Assembly (NCBI GenBank): GCA_036320915.1
Contig: JAXBDG010000001.1
Coordinates: forward strand, 2,356,001 to 2,420,000
Direction: 5' to 3'
DNA length: 64,000 bases
Source of the DNA: Linnemannia elongata
Taxonomy: Eukaryota; Mortierellomycota; Mortierellomycetes; Mortierellales; Mortierellaceae
Part shown: piece after piece, positions 1 to 10,353 of the stretch
How positions within the stretch are numbered: the stretch's first letter is position 1
Layout: every line of letters starts with the position of its first letter
Made by a program: the position numbers and the translations under genes
The notes under the pieces: model-generated
What the model was told of the DNA's origin: nothing
The model's database searches: none
The model's input: the letters and a program-made list of their open reading frames with translations, nothing else

Positions 1-92
1 TTCCACTTAGCTATTGCGTGCAGAACTCATGGGACTGGGGCGATCATCATTTTCTGTTCTTGCAGCCCATCCTTCCACGATACTCATATTAA
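1..92 (+). CDS. C-terminal end of a family C LRR protein (partial at left edge)
   Basis: Reading from base 3, the sequence codes for about 29 residues ending at TAA 90-92. They match the last residues of the intact family C protein at 39625-42710: both carry the W-x-D-H-H-F-x-F-L-Q-P-I-L-P core followed by an aromatic or Y-S tail, and the DNA similarity runs a short way into the 3' flank. Codons upstream are outside the window. Because the frame is open to the edge this may be an intact gene, but that cannot be judged here. The longer ORF overlapping it in another frame is a shadow. Confidence 0.75.
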   Translation, partial: PLSYCVQNSWDWGDHHFLFLQPILPRYSY

Positions 93-1238
93 TCATTTTT
101 ATCGACACGAACAGAAATACACTATGCTATTATGATGTTTCCTTTTACCTCTCGCTTAGTGTTTGTGTGTATGTGTATGCATGTTTGTGTGTATGTGGAG
201 ATGTTGTGGTGTTTGCTTACAGGGATCAAATCGGATTACAACTTGTGAGCCAAGCACTCAATCCAGATGCTAGCCTGATAAATAACAAATAATTTAACCC
301 CTCCTCAGGCTGCAGCTCCCATTGATGACCGCGCGCTAACAACTACAGCTAGACAGACCAATAAATTAGCCCATTTTGATCTCTACCAACATGACTCTCA
401 TAGCCTGAGGTAGCTCTAGGTTTTTTAGCGAGCCCATCGTTCCGGCATTGACAGCTCCTGCTGCTACAAGAGTTGGCTGGGCTGAAGGGGATAAAGAGTT
501 CTCAATATAACAGATGGCGCGCTGAATCGTTATTGAAGAGATGAAGCGGACGCTCGAGATATACCTCAAGCTAAATAAGATCTATGGTATGTGATATGAG
601 AACTAATATATAAATACTCTAGTATGAAATTACAATATAGATTGTAGATGGTATGACTGCATCCGTAGTCAACCTCCCACCAGTTTTTTTTCTCTGTCTC
701 AAAAGTGGCATACAAGCATGCATTTGTTGTGCGGAGCAAATAATATGCTGCTGTTGTATTGATTAACCTGTGGTTTTGAGACAATTGGCACCTGCATCGA
801 TCAGGGTAGTTGTACAAAAAGGATGTTTGCTGCGAGAGCTCAATATACCGAAAGAGATTTCAGGGAGTCGACCCTGATTGTTAGAGTCCAGAGAAAAAAA
901 AAGGAACTCCAACTTTTTCGAATGCATATACAGAATTGAGTTAAAGAGAACCAATAGTTTTACATTTAAAGCATCCCGGTGTATCTTTTCTGTCACTCTT
1001 GGTACTCAATGCGGCGAATGAATGCTTGCCAGTGGTGGAATGAACATTGCAACGACCTTGATCTCCTCTCACATTTGGTGGCAAGAAATTAGCACAGAAC
1101 ACTGAAAAGCGCCACCAATCGTGAGTTGGCAGTCACAATCCAGGGTACTTGCTTTCTTCGTCTATGTCTCCTCGCTCCTCATTGATCACTATCTCAGAAA
1201 AAGGGTGGTGAGAGTTGAGATGGATGTAAAGGCATAAA

Positions 1239-1545
1239 GCAACATGGTCCGGTCATGATTTTAAGACGTTTTCACTTTTGGAAAGACGTCGCAAAACGAT
1301 CCAAAAGACTAGCGTCATTTTACAGTTCTCAGCCCAAGGTCTTTTGTGAAAGTTTTTTTTTTTTTTTTCGTCTCCACATCAATCGCGACGCGACTTTTCT
1401 GGGTAGAAAATACCGTTTACTTCTCATTCTTTGTTCTTATTACTGTTGCTCACGTTCTTTTCTTCTTAGAGTAGAATGACAACTCCAAGCATCACAACAT
1501 CAACGCCTCTACCGATTTTTCCTTACGTAAATAGCCCTCAACATC
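1239..1545 (+). repeat. Diverged copy of a gene leader, shared with 46630-46925
   Basis: About 300 bases align with 46630-46925. Shared anchors are GCAACATGG near the start, TTCTCAGCCCAAGG in the middle, and CATCAAT[C/T]GCGACG followed by a CT-rich leader up to an ATG. In the 46.6-kb copy this leader precedes a family A F-box relic. Here the ATG at 1476 is followed by only a few similar codons before the microsatellite. I read this as the orphaned 5' region of a lost family A gene. Confidence 0.5.
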
Positions 1546-1600
1546 GCCCTGTTGTAGGATGTAGTTTTTTGGACTCTATGGGACTCTCTCCTTTCCTCTC

Positions 1601-1604
<4 letters not shown>

Positions 1605-1676
<72 letters not shown>
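1605..1676. repeat. Compound (CT)19-(AT)17 microsatellite
   Basis: A perfect CT dinucleotide run (1605-1642) passes directly into a perfect AT run (1643-1676). Seen directly. Confidence 0.95.
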
Positions 1677-1680
<4 letters not shown>

Positions 1681-3448
1681 TGTCAGAGCGTGTCAAATAG
1701 GGACGTGAAAGAGCTGCCCGGCGAGGATGGATGGTAAATCGTGGTGACTCTGGCTATTGCCAGGACAACTCTTTTTGAAGATCTTCTTTTTGAAGAATGA
1801 TAAGAAAACACATAGACGGGTAATGGCGGCCTCACGTGGATATATCAGTTAAAATGGGTTATTGTTGGATGTGGGTGTGACGATTAAAGAGGAACCAGTA
1901 TTTGTTGTTGACATCAGAGTAATCTGAGACTTGCGCGCGCTCTTTTCAGAAAGATGATTCAGGTAGAAAAAAGATTACGCAGGAGCGAATAGGCTCGCGA
2001 TATCGAATTTGAACCCTATTCGCCTAATCCCTACTGTGCGTTGTTCTATGACCTCACCATGACTCTTTTTTTTTATTTTTTATTTGAATCTTACGCCACC
2101 AATCCTTTGCTCAGAAATGTCTCTTGAACGCGCAGCGAGAAAGAAGGGCGTCAAATGAGTTTGAACGTAAGGAAGGGAAGGAGGGGGAGGATAAAGGAAA
2201 GGTGTGCCATTTTGATCTGTATTTCAGTCCACTTGTGCGCCCCTTCTGTCTGTCTATGTGTATGTATGTGAGTATGGGGAGGATAGTACAGAAAATAGAT
2301 TCTCATTCTGAAGAGGGGTGGCGTGGATGAATGGGAAACGGGGAAGAAGGAGACAGAGGTGTTGACTAAAAGGGTTTTTGTTGTTGGATGTAAGCAAAGG
2401 CCGAGTACTCCCCCTCGGTTGATGTTAGACTAGTGTTGATATTGTTTGTTTATCTGAAGAGGATATGGGGTAGACTTGTACTCCTCCCTCCCTGCCTTCG
2501 TTGTCCTTTGATGTGTCCGATACATTTTGTGCACGCTTGGTTCGCGTCGTCGAGAACAAAGGAGACACAAGACATGACAAAATAAACGAGTGAAGGAGGT
2601 ACACAACAGCATACAAGCAAGTATCCCCTGCCCCCTGCCCTTTCTCTTTGCGTATTTTTTTCTCCCACTCACTTACTTCTTGAAGGACGAAAATAAAGAA
2701 TAAGAGGGAAGGGAAGACGAGTATCGGGTGGATGGTGTTGGTGACTTGGGCGAGGTGGGTGGGCGAAGTTTTTTTTTTATTATGCACCAAGGGGAGACGG
2801 GAATTGGGGCCATTTTCCTCCAAGTCATCAAGAGCAGAAACATGGAATATATGCGAAGTTCTCCTCACCGCGTCAGACATCAAATGAGGACGGTATCCAG
2901 AGTGCACTCGCACACATGGAGTGAAAGTGAAGGTGAAAAAGAAGGAAATCAATAAGGGCGCAAATGGCATCATTTTCTGTTCCCTTTGTCATTTCTCACT
3001 TTCTCACACCATTTTTGACCCCTTACTTCTGATGAAGACGTGCAAAAGGAACTCCCACGATAACGTTCACTCAAGAATAACCAAGCATAAATGGGTCTGT
3101 TGCTCACACTAAAGCAGAGCGAAGAGGGAAATAAGGAGCAAACAGTAAGAAGAGAAGGAAAAAGAAAAGAAAAGATGGTGGGGACACGGCATGGCAAAAA
3201 TGAAGGGAGGAAAGAGAGGGGAGCGAGCGTGCGTACGCCTTCTCTCTTTGTTTCGCTTACCCGTCAGCCCTGCGGCCAAGCTCTTCACTCGCCTTGCCCT
3301 GTCAATGGTGTGGGAAAGACAGACAACGACGACAGGGGACCCAGTCATTTTGCATTGTGAGGAAGAATAGAGGCAGTAGAGCGTTGTGTTCGGACAAATA
3401 GACTAAGGACACCAACCTCGGACCGGAAGACCGAGGGGTCCGTGTCCC

Positions 3449-3456
3449 TATATAAA
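3449..3456 (+). promoter_or_regulatory. TATA box of the catalase gene
   Basis: A TATATAAA motif lies about 113 bases before the catalase ATG. It is followed by a long T/CT-rich tract and an ACACTCAC-rich leader, the usual arrangement of a strong fungal promoter. Confidence 0.6.
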
Positions 3457-3568
3457 TCGTTGGGGAGAGTTCGGATTTTTTTTTTCTTTTGTTTTTTCTT
3501 TTCCTCATTCTTTTCTTTTTTCCATAACACACACTCACTATCCAAATAACATACTCATCTTGAACATC

Positions 3569-6096
3569 ATGGTCCACCACGCACAAGCACCCACCATCTT
3601 GGCCACCCCCAATAACAACATCCTCACCACCGGCAACGGTAAGTACATTCGGATCCATTCATTTGTGCTACTGTGGAGAGTGAGCGACCAACGAAATCGG
3701 AAATTTATGTCCGAGGCGTTTGTCTCCAGCCATGTCTGCGCAGTCCACAAAACCCTACATTCACTTCGCATTTTTACCACGCTTACTTGCTCACACATAC
3801 ACGTTTACTCCTTCATATCATAGGCAACCCTGTGGATGACAACCAAAACTCCTTGACCGCCGGAGAGTTTGGCCCCATCCTGCTCCAGGACTTTCACCTC
3901 ATCGACAAGCTGTCCCACTTTGACCGCGAGCGTATCCCCGAGCGTGTCGTCCACGCCAAGGGAGCCGGAGCCCATGGACACTTTGGTAGGTTGTTTTGTA
4001 CATTTTGGTATCAAAGAGGGTAATGAATGAAGAGGGTGGAAGGATATTTACTGGCGTATTGCTTTGTATTTGTTAAAGGACATGTTTGTTCACCGTGGGA
4101 CTTTCCGGCATCCCATTTTTTTTTCTTTCTTCTCTTTCCCCCTATCATTTCCAATTGCGCACATTCGCCTTTTGCCCTTGTCTCTTTCCTCATTCGCTAA
4201 ACTTTCCCCTCTACCATTCCTTCACCGTGCGTAGAGGTCACGGCTGATTTGTCAAAGTTGACATCGGCCAAGTTCCTGGCCAAGCCTGGCATCAAGACCC
4301 CCATCTTTGCTCGCTTCTCGACCGTTGGAGGCGAGAAGGGCTCCAGCGATACTGCCCGTGACCCCCGTGGATTCGCCGTCAAGTTCTACACCGAGGAAGG
4401 TAACTGGGACATGGTCGGTAACAACACTCCCGTCTTCTTCATGTAAGTTTTCTTCTCCATTGTCTTTGTTACTTGCACATTAGGTTGCCATTGAGGGAAG
4501 GATGGTGGATACCGATGATGATGCCTATAGATACCACGGGGGAAAGTTTGTTAGCACTACTACAAAGGATCTTCACCCAGATAACTAATAACGTCATGTC
4601 TTTCCCTCTCTTATCTATTCTTCCAACCATTCCATGCAGTCGCGACCCGGTCAAGTTCCCTGACTTTATCCACACCCAGAAGCGCAATCCCCAGACGAAT
4701 TTGAAGGACGCTGATGCCTTCTGGGATTTCATCTCGCTCTCCCACGAAACCCTCCACCAGGTTACTATCCTGTTCTCCAACCGTGGTACCCCCGCAGGTT
4801 ACCGCCACATGGACGGATTCTCGTCCCACACCTTGAAGCTGGTCAATGCCCAAGGTGAGGCCCATCTGGTCAAGTGGCACTTCAAGACCGACCAAGGAAT
4901 CAAGAACTGGAGCGCGGAGGAGGCTGCCGAGTTGGACAAGACCAACCCTGATAGCGCGACTGAGGATCTGTTCAATGCGATCGATAAGGGAGAGTTCCCT
5001 TCGTGGACTGTGTACCTTCAAGTCATGAAGGAGGCTGACGCTGCCCATTACAAGTGGAACGTCTTCGGTATGTGTCCCTTTGTCTCTCGTTTATTTGTTT
5101 GACATTGTGATTCTTTCTCTTGCAATTTTTTTTCTCTGCTGTTCATATCCTTTTATTATTCTTCATTTTTTACCTATTGCCTGCTTCTTGCATCGTCTTG
5201 TACCGTCTTGCATCGTCTTTTATCTGCTGCATAGCTACTTTTTTCTTTTTTCTCTCATCATCATTACCATTGTCTGTGTTACTTTGTCGTGCTCTTTTTT
5301 TTCTTTTCCCCTGCCTCTGTGGTCACTACCCTGCCAGTACTTTTTTCTGAGTTTGAAGGCTGAATGCACAATGTTAATTTGCTCTCTTCTCTTCTCTCTT
5401 TCACTCCTCTTTCCTTCAATTCCTATTACCTCACACCCCTTCTTTTTTTCCCTCCAAATAGATGTCACAAAGGTGTGGCCACATGCAGACTATCCTCTGC
5501 AGAAGATCGGCAAGTTGACACTGGACCGCAACCCCCAGAACTACTTTGCTGAAGTCGAGCAGGCTGCCTTTTCGCCCTCGCACATGGTCCCCGGTATCGA
5601 TGTCTCGAACGACAAGATGCTCCAGGGTCGTCTCTTCTCCTACCCCGACACCCACCGCCACCGTCTCGGCGCCAACTACCTCCAGTTGCCTATCAACCAG
5701 CCCTACCGTGCCCATGTCAACAACCACCAGCGTGATGGCCCCGCGACCTACTCCCAAAACTTCAACAACTACCCCAACTATGAGCCCCAGTCAAAGGACC
5801 CCAAGGGCCCTGCTCAGCAATTGCACGATGTCCGTGCCAAGTACTCGCCTGTGACGTTGAACGGACAAACGGGTCGGTACCCCCACCGCAAGTCGGATGA
5901 TGACTACAAGCAGCCTGGTGATCTGTATCGTTTGATGAAGGGCAAGGAGCAGGATGACCTTATTGCTAACCTTGTGGGCCATATGAGCAATGTCAAGAAC
6001 CAGGAGATTGTCAAGCGCCAGATTGCGCACTTCACCAAGGCTGATCCCGAGTGGGGCCGTCGTGTCGAGGAGGGTCTCAAGGCTGCCAAGAAGTAA
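3569..6096 (+). CDS. Catalase (monofunctional heme catalase, small-subunit type)
   Basis: Splits hydrogen peroxide into water and oxygen. Exons are 3569-3638, 3824-3985, 4235-4442, 4640-5067 and 5462-6096, all with GT-AG introns that restore the frame, giving 500 aa, typical for small-subunit catalases (about 500). The distal heme-pocket His67 lies in V-V-H-A-K-G-A-G-A, the catalytic Asn140 in V-G-N-N-T-P-V-F-F, and the proximal heme ligand Tyr350 in R-L-F-S-Y-P-D-T. Spacing of the three residues matches animal catalases. No signal peptide is present, and the C-terminus (A-A-K-K) is not a classical PTS1, so a cytosolic or internally targeted peroxisomal enzyme is likely. A TATA box precedes the gene and AATAAA occurs about 90 bases after the stop. 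Confidence 0.97.
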
Positions 6097-6204
6097 AGTT
6101 GCTGTGCTTCTTCTCTTTTTGAACAAAAAAAAGCAGTAACCCCTGTACATATCAAAGTCTATATGCCACCGCCGCAATTGGAATAAATAAAAAAAAGAAC
6201 ACTT

Positions 6205-6790
6205 ACAGCATTCCAACAAGCAGAGGTTTAAAAGGAATTGTGCCTATTCCACAAATTCTAACCCTTGGTTCCCAGTCACCTTTCCCACCCCCATTTTTTG
6301 GAGCCCGTCCCAAAGAGGCTTTAATGATCGCTTCCTTTTGAATAGTTGCTGAGGTTCCAGAGAAAATTGATTGTACATGACCGCCTCCATGACCATGCTG
6401 TCCTGGGGCTACATTGGCAACCGCTCCTCCTCCAGCCCTGGTGCGTGCGAACATGACACCGGAGTGTACTGGATCCGCTGTTGAGGATAATACTTTGTTG
6501 CATGTCCTGCATACGAATTTGTTTTCATAGGCGCCTTCTGAGGATTTAACTCTTTCAGATTTAAAAAACTTCCAGAAGGCTTCTACAGAAAGCAAAAGCA
6601 TGACAGGTATTAACTATGGATAATAAAAGTAAGCATTAGCACATAGCTTTGGCAGGAGACTTATTCAGAAGATGGTGCTTACTTGGGACCAGTTTTGACA
6701 GGACCAATTTGTTGACTGATCGAAGTGGTTGGAGTGAGCGATATATCAGAGAGCAGGTCGCCATCGTCAGCCTGTAGAAGGTCATGTGAA
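6205..6790 (-). pseudogene. BED-type zinc-finger relic (hAT-transposase-like or BED protein)
   Basis: On the minus strand, a short acidic stretch (D-G-D-L-L-S-D-I-S) leads to a GTAAGC donor near 6680, then a likely exon with F-W-K-F-F-K-S and C-R-T-C-N-K-V-L. The second half of the finger, S-G-S-S-T-L-R-C-H-V-R-T-H, lies in another frame. Together they give the C-x2-C ... H-x4-H layout of BED fingers, broken by a frameshift. BED fingers sit at the N-terminus of hAT transposases, but no catalytic domain is visible downstream. A diverged cellular BED protein is the alternative. Confidence 0.5.
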
Positions 6791-6799
6791 ATACAAGCT

Positions 6800-7430
6800 G
6801 AGGAGAGGAAAATGGTGAGAATGAAGGTGGGGGTTCTTCATTGATCCCTATAAAGAAATGCGCATACGGATTGGCGACTACCACCCCGAGATGCAACAAA
6901 CATAAAGAATCAAGGCAGAGGGATCAAATATATAGTAAAAAAATAATTTTCATTCTGTCAGTAATAAAAATAAAAGAGGCATGTCAAGGACACCTATGAT
7001 AATGAGAGTAAGTTGTCCTTTGTAGAGCACTCTGTGTTCACACTCTACATACACCAACGTCGAGCCCCAGACAAAAAAGCACACCGGTTAGTATTGAGTT
7101 GGTTTGTTGATAAAATGGAGTTGTATTTGGGATTACAGACTAAGGAACAATTATAGGTAGGGGATCTTGCGTCGCATATAACAATCGGAAACTCAAGAAG
7201 AGGGATACAGTCGTAATGGTAGGCTGTCCACAGGTTCATCTCAAAGCTACCTGGACAGCGAGCGACTATGCAAACAATGGATTTAGGCGTCTACACGCCG
7301 TTGTGTGCGACTACCAGACTATGTCACAGGACTGACAGCATATGTCATTCCGAGGTGATATGCCTTTGCAAAAGAAATTAAATTCTTGACCTCCATGAAC
7401 AGGCTTTAGTCCTAAAACAGGGCGAGGAAA
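6800..7430. other. Intergenic, nothing recognised
   Basis: About 630 bases of AT-rich sequence with short unrelated ORFs only. No repeat or gene fragment was recognised. Confidence 0.5.
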
Positions 7431-7439
7431 ACCGAATTC

Positions 7440-8085
7440 TGGTCGACTAACCTTGAAGAAATACCGACCCATTGCTGTTTGAAGCAGACCTCCAGGTATC
7501 CGTGCCCTCTCTTTTTGTGGCTATTTCGTCGATTCATTGACTTGAGTCAATACCCAAATATCTCGTAGACTGCACATTTTGTAGTTTGATGGTGTCGCCA
7601 GGTTGATTAACAATTCTCCAATCGCACGAGCCATCATTGTCGCATCCAGGGGATAAAGTAGGAATGCCAAGTTCACTTTCAGCAACACCTCCATCCTGGA
7701 GATATAGATCGACAGGTCCACCTCCGGTGTAATGATACTGAAATTGATACACGCCATCCGGGAGACAAGTATAACTATCAAATGCTGTGCGCGTGCGTTT
7801 AGTGAAGTAGTGTTTATTTGAGAGGATACCCAAAAATTATCAACGAATGAGAGTGCAACGACCGCACTATCCGCCCGTCTCGAACCTCCCGATTCTGCAA
7901 CAAAATCAAGACTATTTAAATGTGATCGATACTTCAGGACATTCCGCATACTTTTGTTCAGGAATTCGTTCATAAAGCCTATAATACACTGGACAAAGTT
8001 GAGGAAGGGGAGAAAAAACCGGTAAAGCCTCTGCAGTTGTCATCACGGCAACAGCGATCAATCCAATAACACACTTGAGGTTCAT
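7440..8085 (-). pseudogene. Secreted beta-trefoil protease-inhibitor-like gene (I66-like), probably broken
   Basis: The ATG at 8085 opens a clear signal peptide (M-N-L-K-C-V-I-G-L-I-A-V-A-V-M-T-T-A-E-A). A second coding block around 7780-7540 has the layout of the intact inhibitors at 44247 and 51458: a G-x-Y start, an L-Y-L-x-x-G segment, a G-I-P-T-L-S-P loop, then W-R-I-V and G-D-T-I-K-L-Q-N-V. It ends at TGA 7534-7536. A third short block (T-W-R-S-A-S-N-S-N-G-S-V-F-L-Q) follows near 7490. I tried the visible GT donors (GTATGC, GTATCG) and AG acceptors, and none keeps one frame through all blocks. A pseudogene is therefore the best reading; an unusual intron set is the alternative. Confidence 0.4.
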
Positions 8086-8231
8086 CTTAAAAAAAACACT
8101 ATTTTAAAAAGGTAAGAATCGAGGTGAGATTTTGAGCTATTATCAAGTACGAAGAGTACTTGAAACACTCTTCGTCCCTGAGTAAACAGACCCCTTTCTT
8201 TGTTCCGTTATTACTACTTCCACCTCCTTTG

Positions 8232-8375
8232 TCTTTCGATCAAAATGATTAAAAAAATTCACGACTAATCCAGTTGTGAGCGGGGTTTTGCATGGGGTGT
8301 GGAACAAAAACCGTTGTCGTGAATAGTTGTCAAATCGGGGTTTAGCGGCCAAAACACAACATTTTATGTGAAATG
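8232..8375 (-). repeat. Dispersed repeat, copy 1 (partner at 52878-53017)
   Basis: Read on the minus strand this stretch matches 52878-53017 over about 140 bases. Anchors include CATTTCACATAAAATGTT, TTTTGGCC[A/G]CTAAACC, TTTTTGTTCCACACCC and GGATTAGT. In both copies one frame gives K-P-R ... T-P-L-T-x-G-L-V-V-N-F, so it may derive from coding DNA. It lies about 150 bases upstream of the inhibitor-like relic, in the same orientation. Confidence 0.75.
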
Positions 8376-8757
8376 CGCAATCTCTACTACAACCGGTTGT
8401 TATTCCCCAATTTTCGGCGATCATGAACACAACAATATAAATCAGTCGCCTACATTGGACGAAAGAAGACTAAAAAAAAAAGATAGCTTACCTTTGTTGT
8501 GGTAGAGCGTGCTATGAAAATGGGAGTAGGTGGATGGAATGCTTTATGCAACGTGCCTTGATTCTGATGATGGAGTTCTAGAAGAGCTTGTAAGCGATGT
8601 GTGGATGCAAGCCTGGTTGTGAGATACAAGAAATAGACTAGATCATGCACATATATGGAGCATCAATGAAAAAGAGGTTACAGTGAATCGCTTACCTTAC
8701 TTGCGGGTGAAAAGTGTTGAGGATGAAAGTAAAAAGCGAGCAGGACGTGGTCCGGAC

Positions 8758-8764
8758 TTTTATA
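8758..8764 (-). promoter_or_regulatory. TATA-like box on the minus strand
   Basis: TATAAAA on the minus strand is followed by a CT-rich leader and a GTAAG donor-like site near 8695. It could drive the inhibitor-like locus at 8085 through a long leader. Inference only. Confidence 0.3.
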
Positions 8765-9007
8765 TCATCAAGTGAGAGAATTTATTTTGGAGGGGGTGAC
8801 AAGGTGTCGACCCAATCCTAAGCGTCAGGTAAACGAAAGGAGGGGTTGAAAGGAACAAGCCCCTGAGAAGGAGAGGGTCCGCCAAAATTTCAAACGCTGA
8901 TTGCTGTTTGTTGAGGGAGGCATAACCATCTTAAAGGATAAGACGAAGAAAGAATGATAGGCTTGGAAACATGGCACGTTTGCAAAAATGCAAGGACTAC
9001 GAAAAAA

Positions 9008-9122
9008 GTCAAGGGACAACATCAAGGGACAATATCAAGGGAGAACACCAAGGGTCAACAGTAAGGAAACACATCAAGGAGCAACATTAAGGGAAAGTAA
9101 AGGAAAAAAATCAAGGGGACTC
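9008..9122. repeat. 13-bp minisatellite, about 8 degenerate units
   Basis: Units resemble ATCAAGGGACAAC: 9008-9020, 9021-9033, 9034-9046, 9047-9059, 9060-9072, 9073-9085, 9086-9098, a shortened unit, then 9110-9122. The first three or four are nearly perfect and later ones decay. Flanks up to 9520 show no gene. Confidence 0.85.
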
Positions 9123-9520
9123 AAAAAGATGTGTAGAACCAAGATATTGCTATGATTTACGACGCGACACTAGCAGTCGCTAAGACCATCAACCTAATCA
9201 AGAATTGAGCCTATCAACTTGGTCTACGGTTACACCCACCAACCTAGTCAACTGCTAAGCCCAACTATAGAACCTCGCTTGTACAATATATAGCCCTGTA
9301 CTTTAGAAGAACACCATCATTGCTCTATATCTTGTCTCCTTCACTGCCTTACTTCTCTGTCCCCTCTTGTCTCTTCGTTCCCTTTGCAGATAACCAAAGG
9401 CTGGAAGTCGTAGATGTTGAATAGATGCTGCAGCGCTGGCCACAGTTAACAGTCGCATGTAATTAATGCTATTTTAAAGAGTAATGGTGTTGCCTATTGC
9501 TGAAGAGGGCGCAACTCTAG

Positions 9521-9805
9521 TTAAGAGCGAGTTAGGAACTTGTTCATGCCCGATGTAAGCGGGTTCAATTTGCAACGCTGGTTTATCAGGCAGTATAGGT
9601 AGAGACGTTCCCAATAATGAAGTCTGAATCGATCACGTTCATGGATGACAATCTGGGTTCCATCAGTGATGGTGAGTTGTTTGGTGCGAGGAAACTCTAT
9701 GGAGGTAAGGGATTGTTGGGAAGCAAGAAGAGCTTTGAGATTGGTCAGCTCTTCTGGAGAGAAATGGGAGAGGGATAGAGTTGCATTGTCGGTGTGGTCA
9801 TTCAT
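9521..9805 (-). CDS. Hypothetical short ORF, possibly a gene fragment
   Basis: A 94-codon ORF. The same frame continues open upstream to about 9870 with protein-like composition (Q-E-L-I-Q-S-L-D-F-H-S-L). It begins acidic and leucine-rich (F-S-P-E-E-L-T-N-L-K-A-L-L) and is basic at the C-terminus. No family was recognised, and no promoter or intron supports it. It may be a fragment of a larger dead gene. Confidence 0.25.
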   Translation of the reverse strand: MNDHTDNATLSLSHFSPEELTNLKALLASQQSLTSIEFPRTKQLTITDGTQIVIHERDRFRLHYWERLYLYCLINQRCKLNPLTSGMNKFLTRS

Positions 9806-10353
9806 GAGGGAATGAAAATCGAGGCTTTGAATGAGTTCCTGAAGAGTGACGAAATAGAAGATGAGGAGCGTTTTCGGGGTGAGGGGTCCAGGGCATTTAT
9901 ATTTTCTTTAGTTAGTCTTCGGTTAGAAAAATAAACGTAGGTCGAACACACATATGAACATGGCACCGTAAACCAATGCATGAGATGGCATGCACGTAAC
10001 TGATTGAAGGTCCTTCCCGTAAAGGACGGAATAGGGATAGGGCACTGCCCCTTTAGACAACCCTACTTTTCTTCCAGACCTTCTATGATGCAGATCCTCG
10101 CTGGGAATGAAATTTCCAGTACTCGAAATCTGTGCGAAGGTATAAGCCTGAGAGTTTAACCTTTTGCACTCATGTACACAAACCGACACTAAGCACTATT
10201 ATCGAGGATACACAAAAGCGACATCAAAATAAACAAATGTTGTTAACCATATCTCTCTTGGTTGCTCTCAATTGCCTTTCTTAGTTTCCTTCCTCTTCAT
10301 TTCTTCTATTCTTTCACACCTAACACTACATTGCCACCACTGAGGACAAGGAC

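Larger units (their letters stand above)
93..3430. other. Long intergenic region with no convincing gene
   Basis: Apart from the leader-like repeat at 1239-1545 and the microsatellite at 1605-1676, I see only AT-rich and purine/pyrimidine-skewed sequence with short unrelated ORFs. On the minus strand at about 366-569 there is a protein-like stretch ending in a stop at 366-368, but no family is recognisable and it lacks a supported start. From about 2100 onward the purine-rich runs and CT tracts look like the distal promoter of the catalase gene. Confidence 0.5.

Noticed and set aside
14..292. 92-codon open frame at the left edge
   Set aside because: Another frame of the same bases codes for the C-terminus of a family C protein and ends at 92; this frame is a shadow running into the 3' flank.
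366..569. 67-codon minus-strand frame with protein-like composition
   Set aside because: No family resemblance, no start context, no partner elsewhere in the window; kept only as a remark in the gap entry.
2425..2973. 182-codon minus-strand frame in the catalase upstream region
   Set aside because: Composition follows the CT/GA-skewed DNA and several overlapping frames are equally open; no domain or motif.
9130..9460. Possible solo LTR (TGTGTAGAAC ... GTTAACA with a TATATA and a CT-rich part)
   Set aside because: No matching target-site duplication and no second copy in the window.
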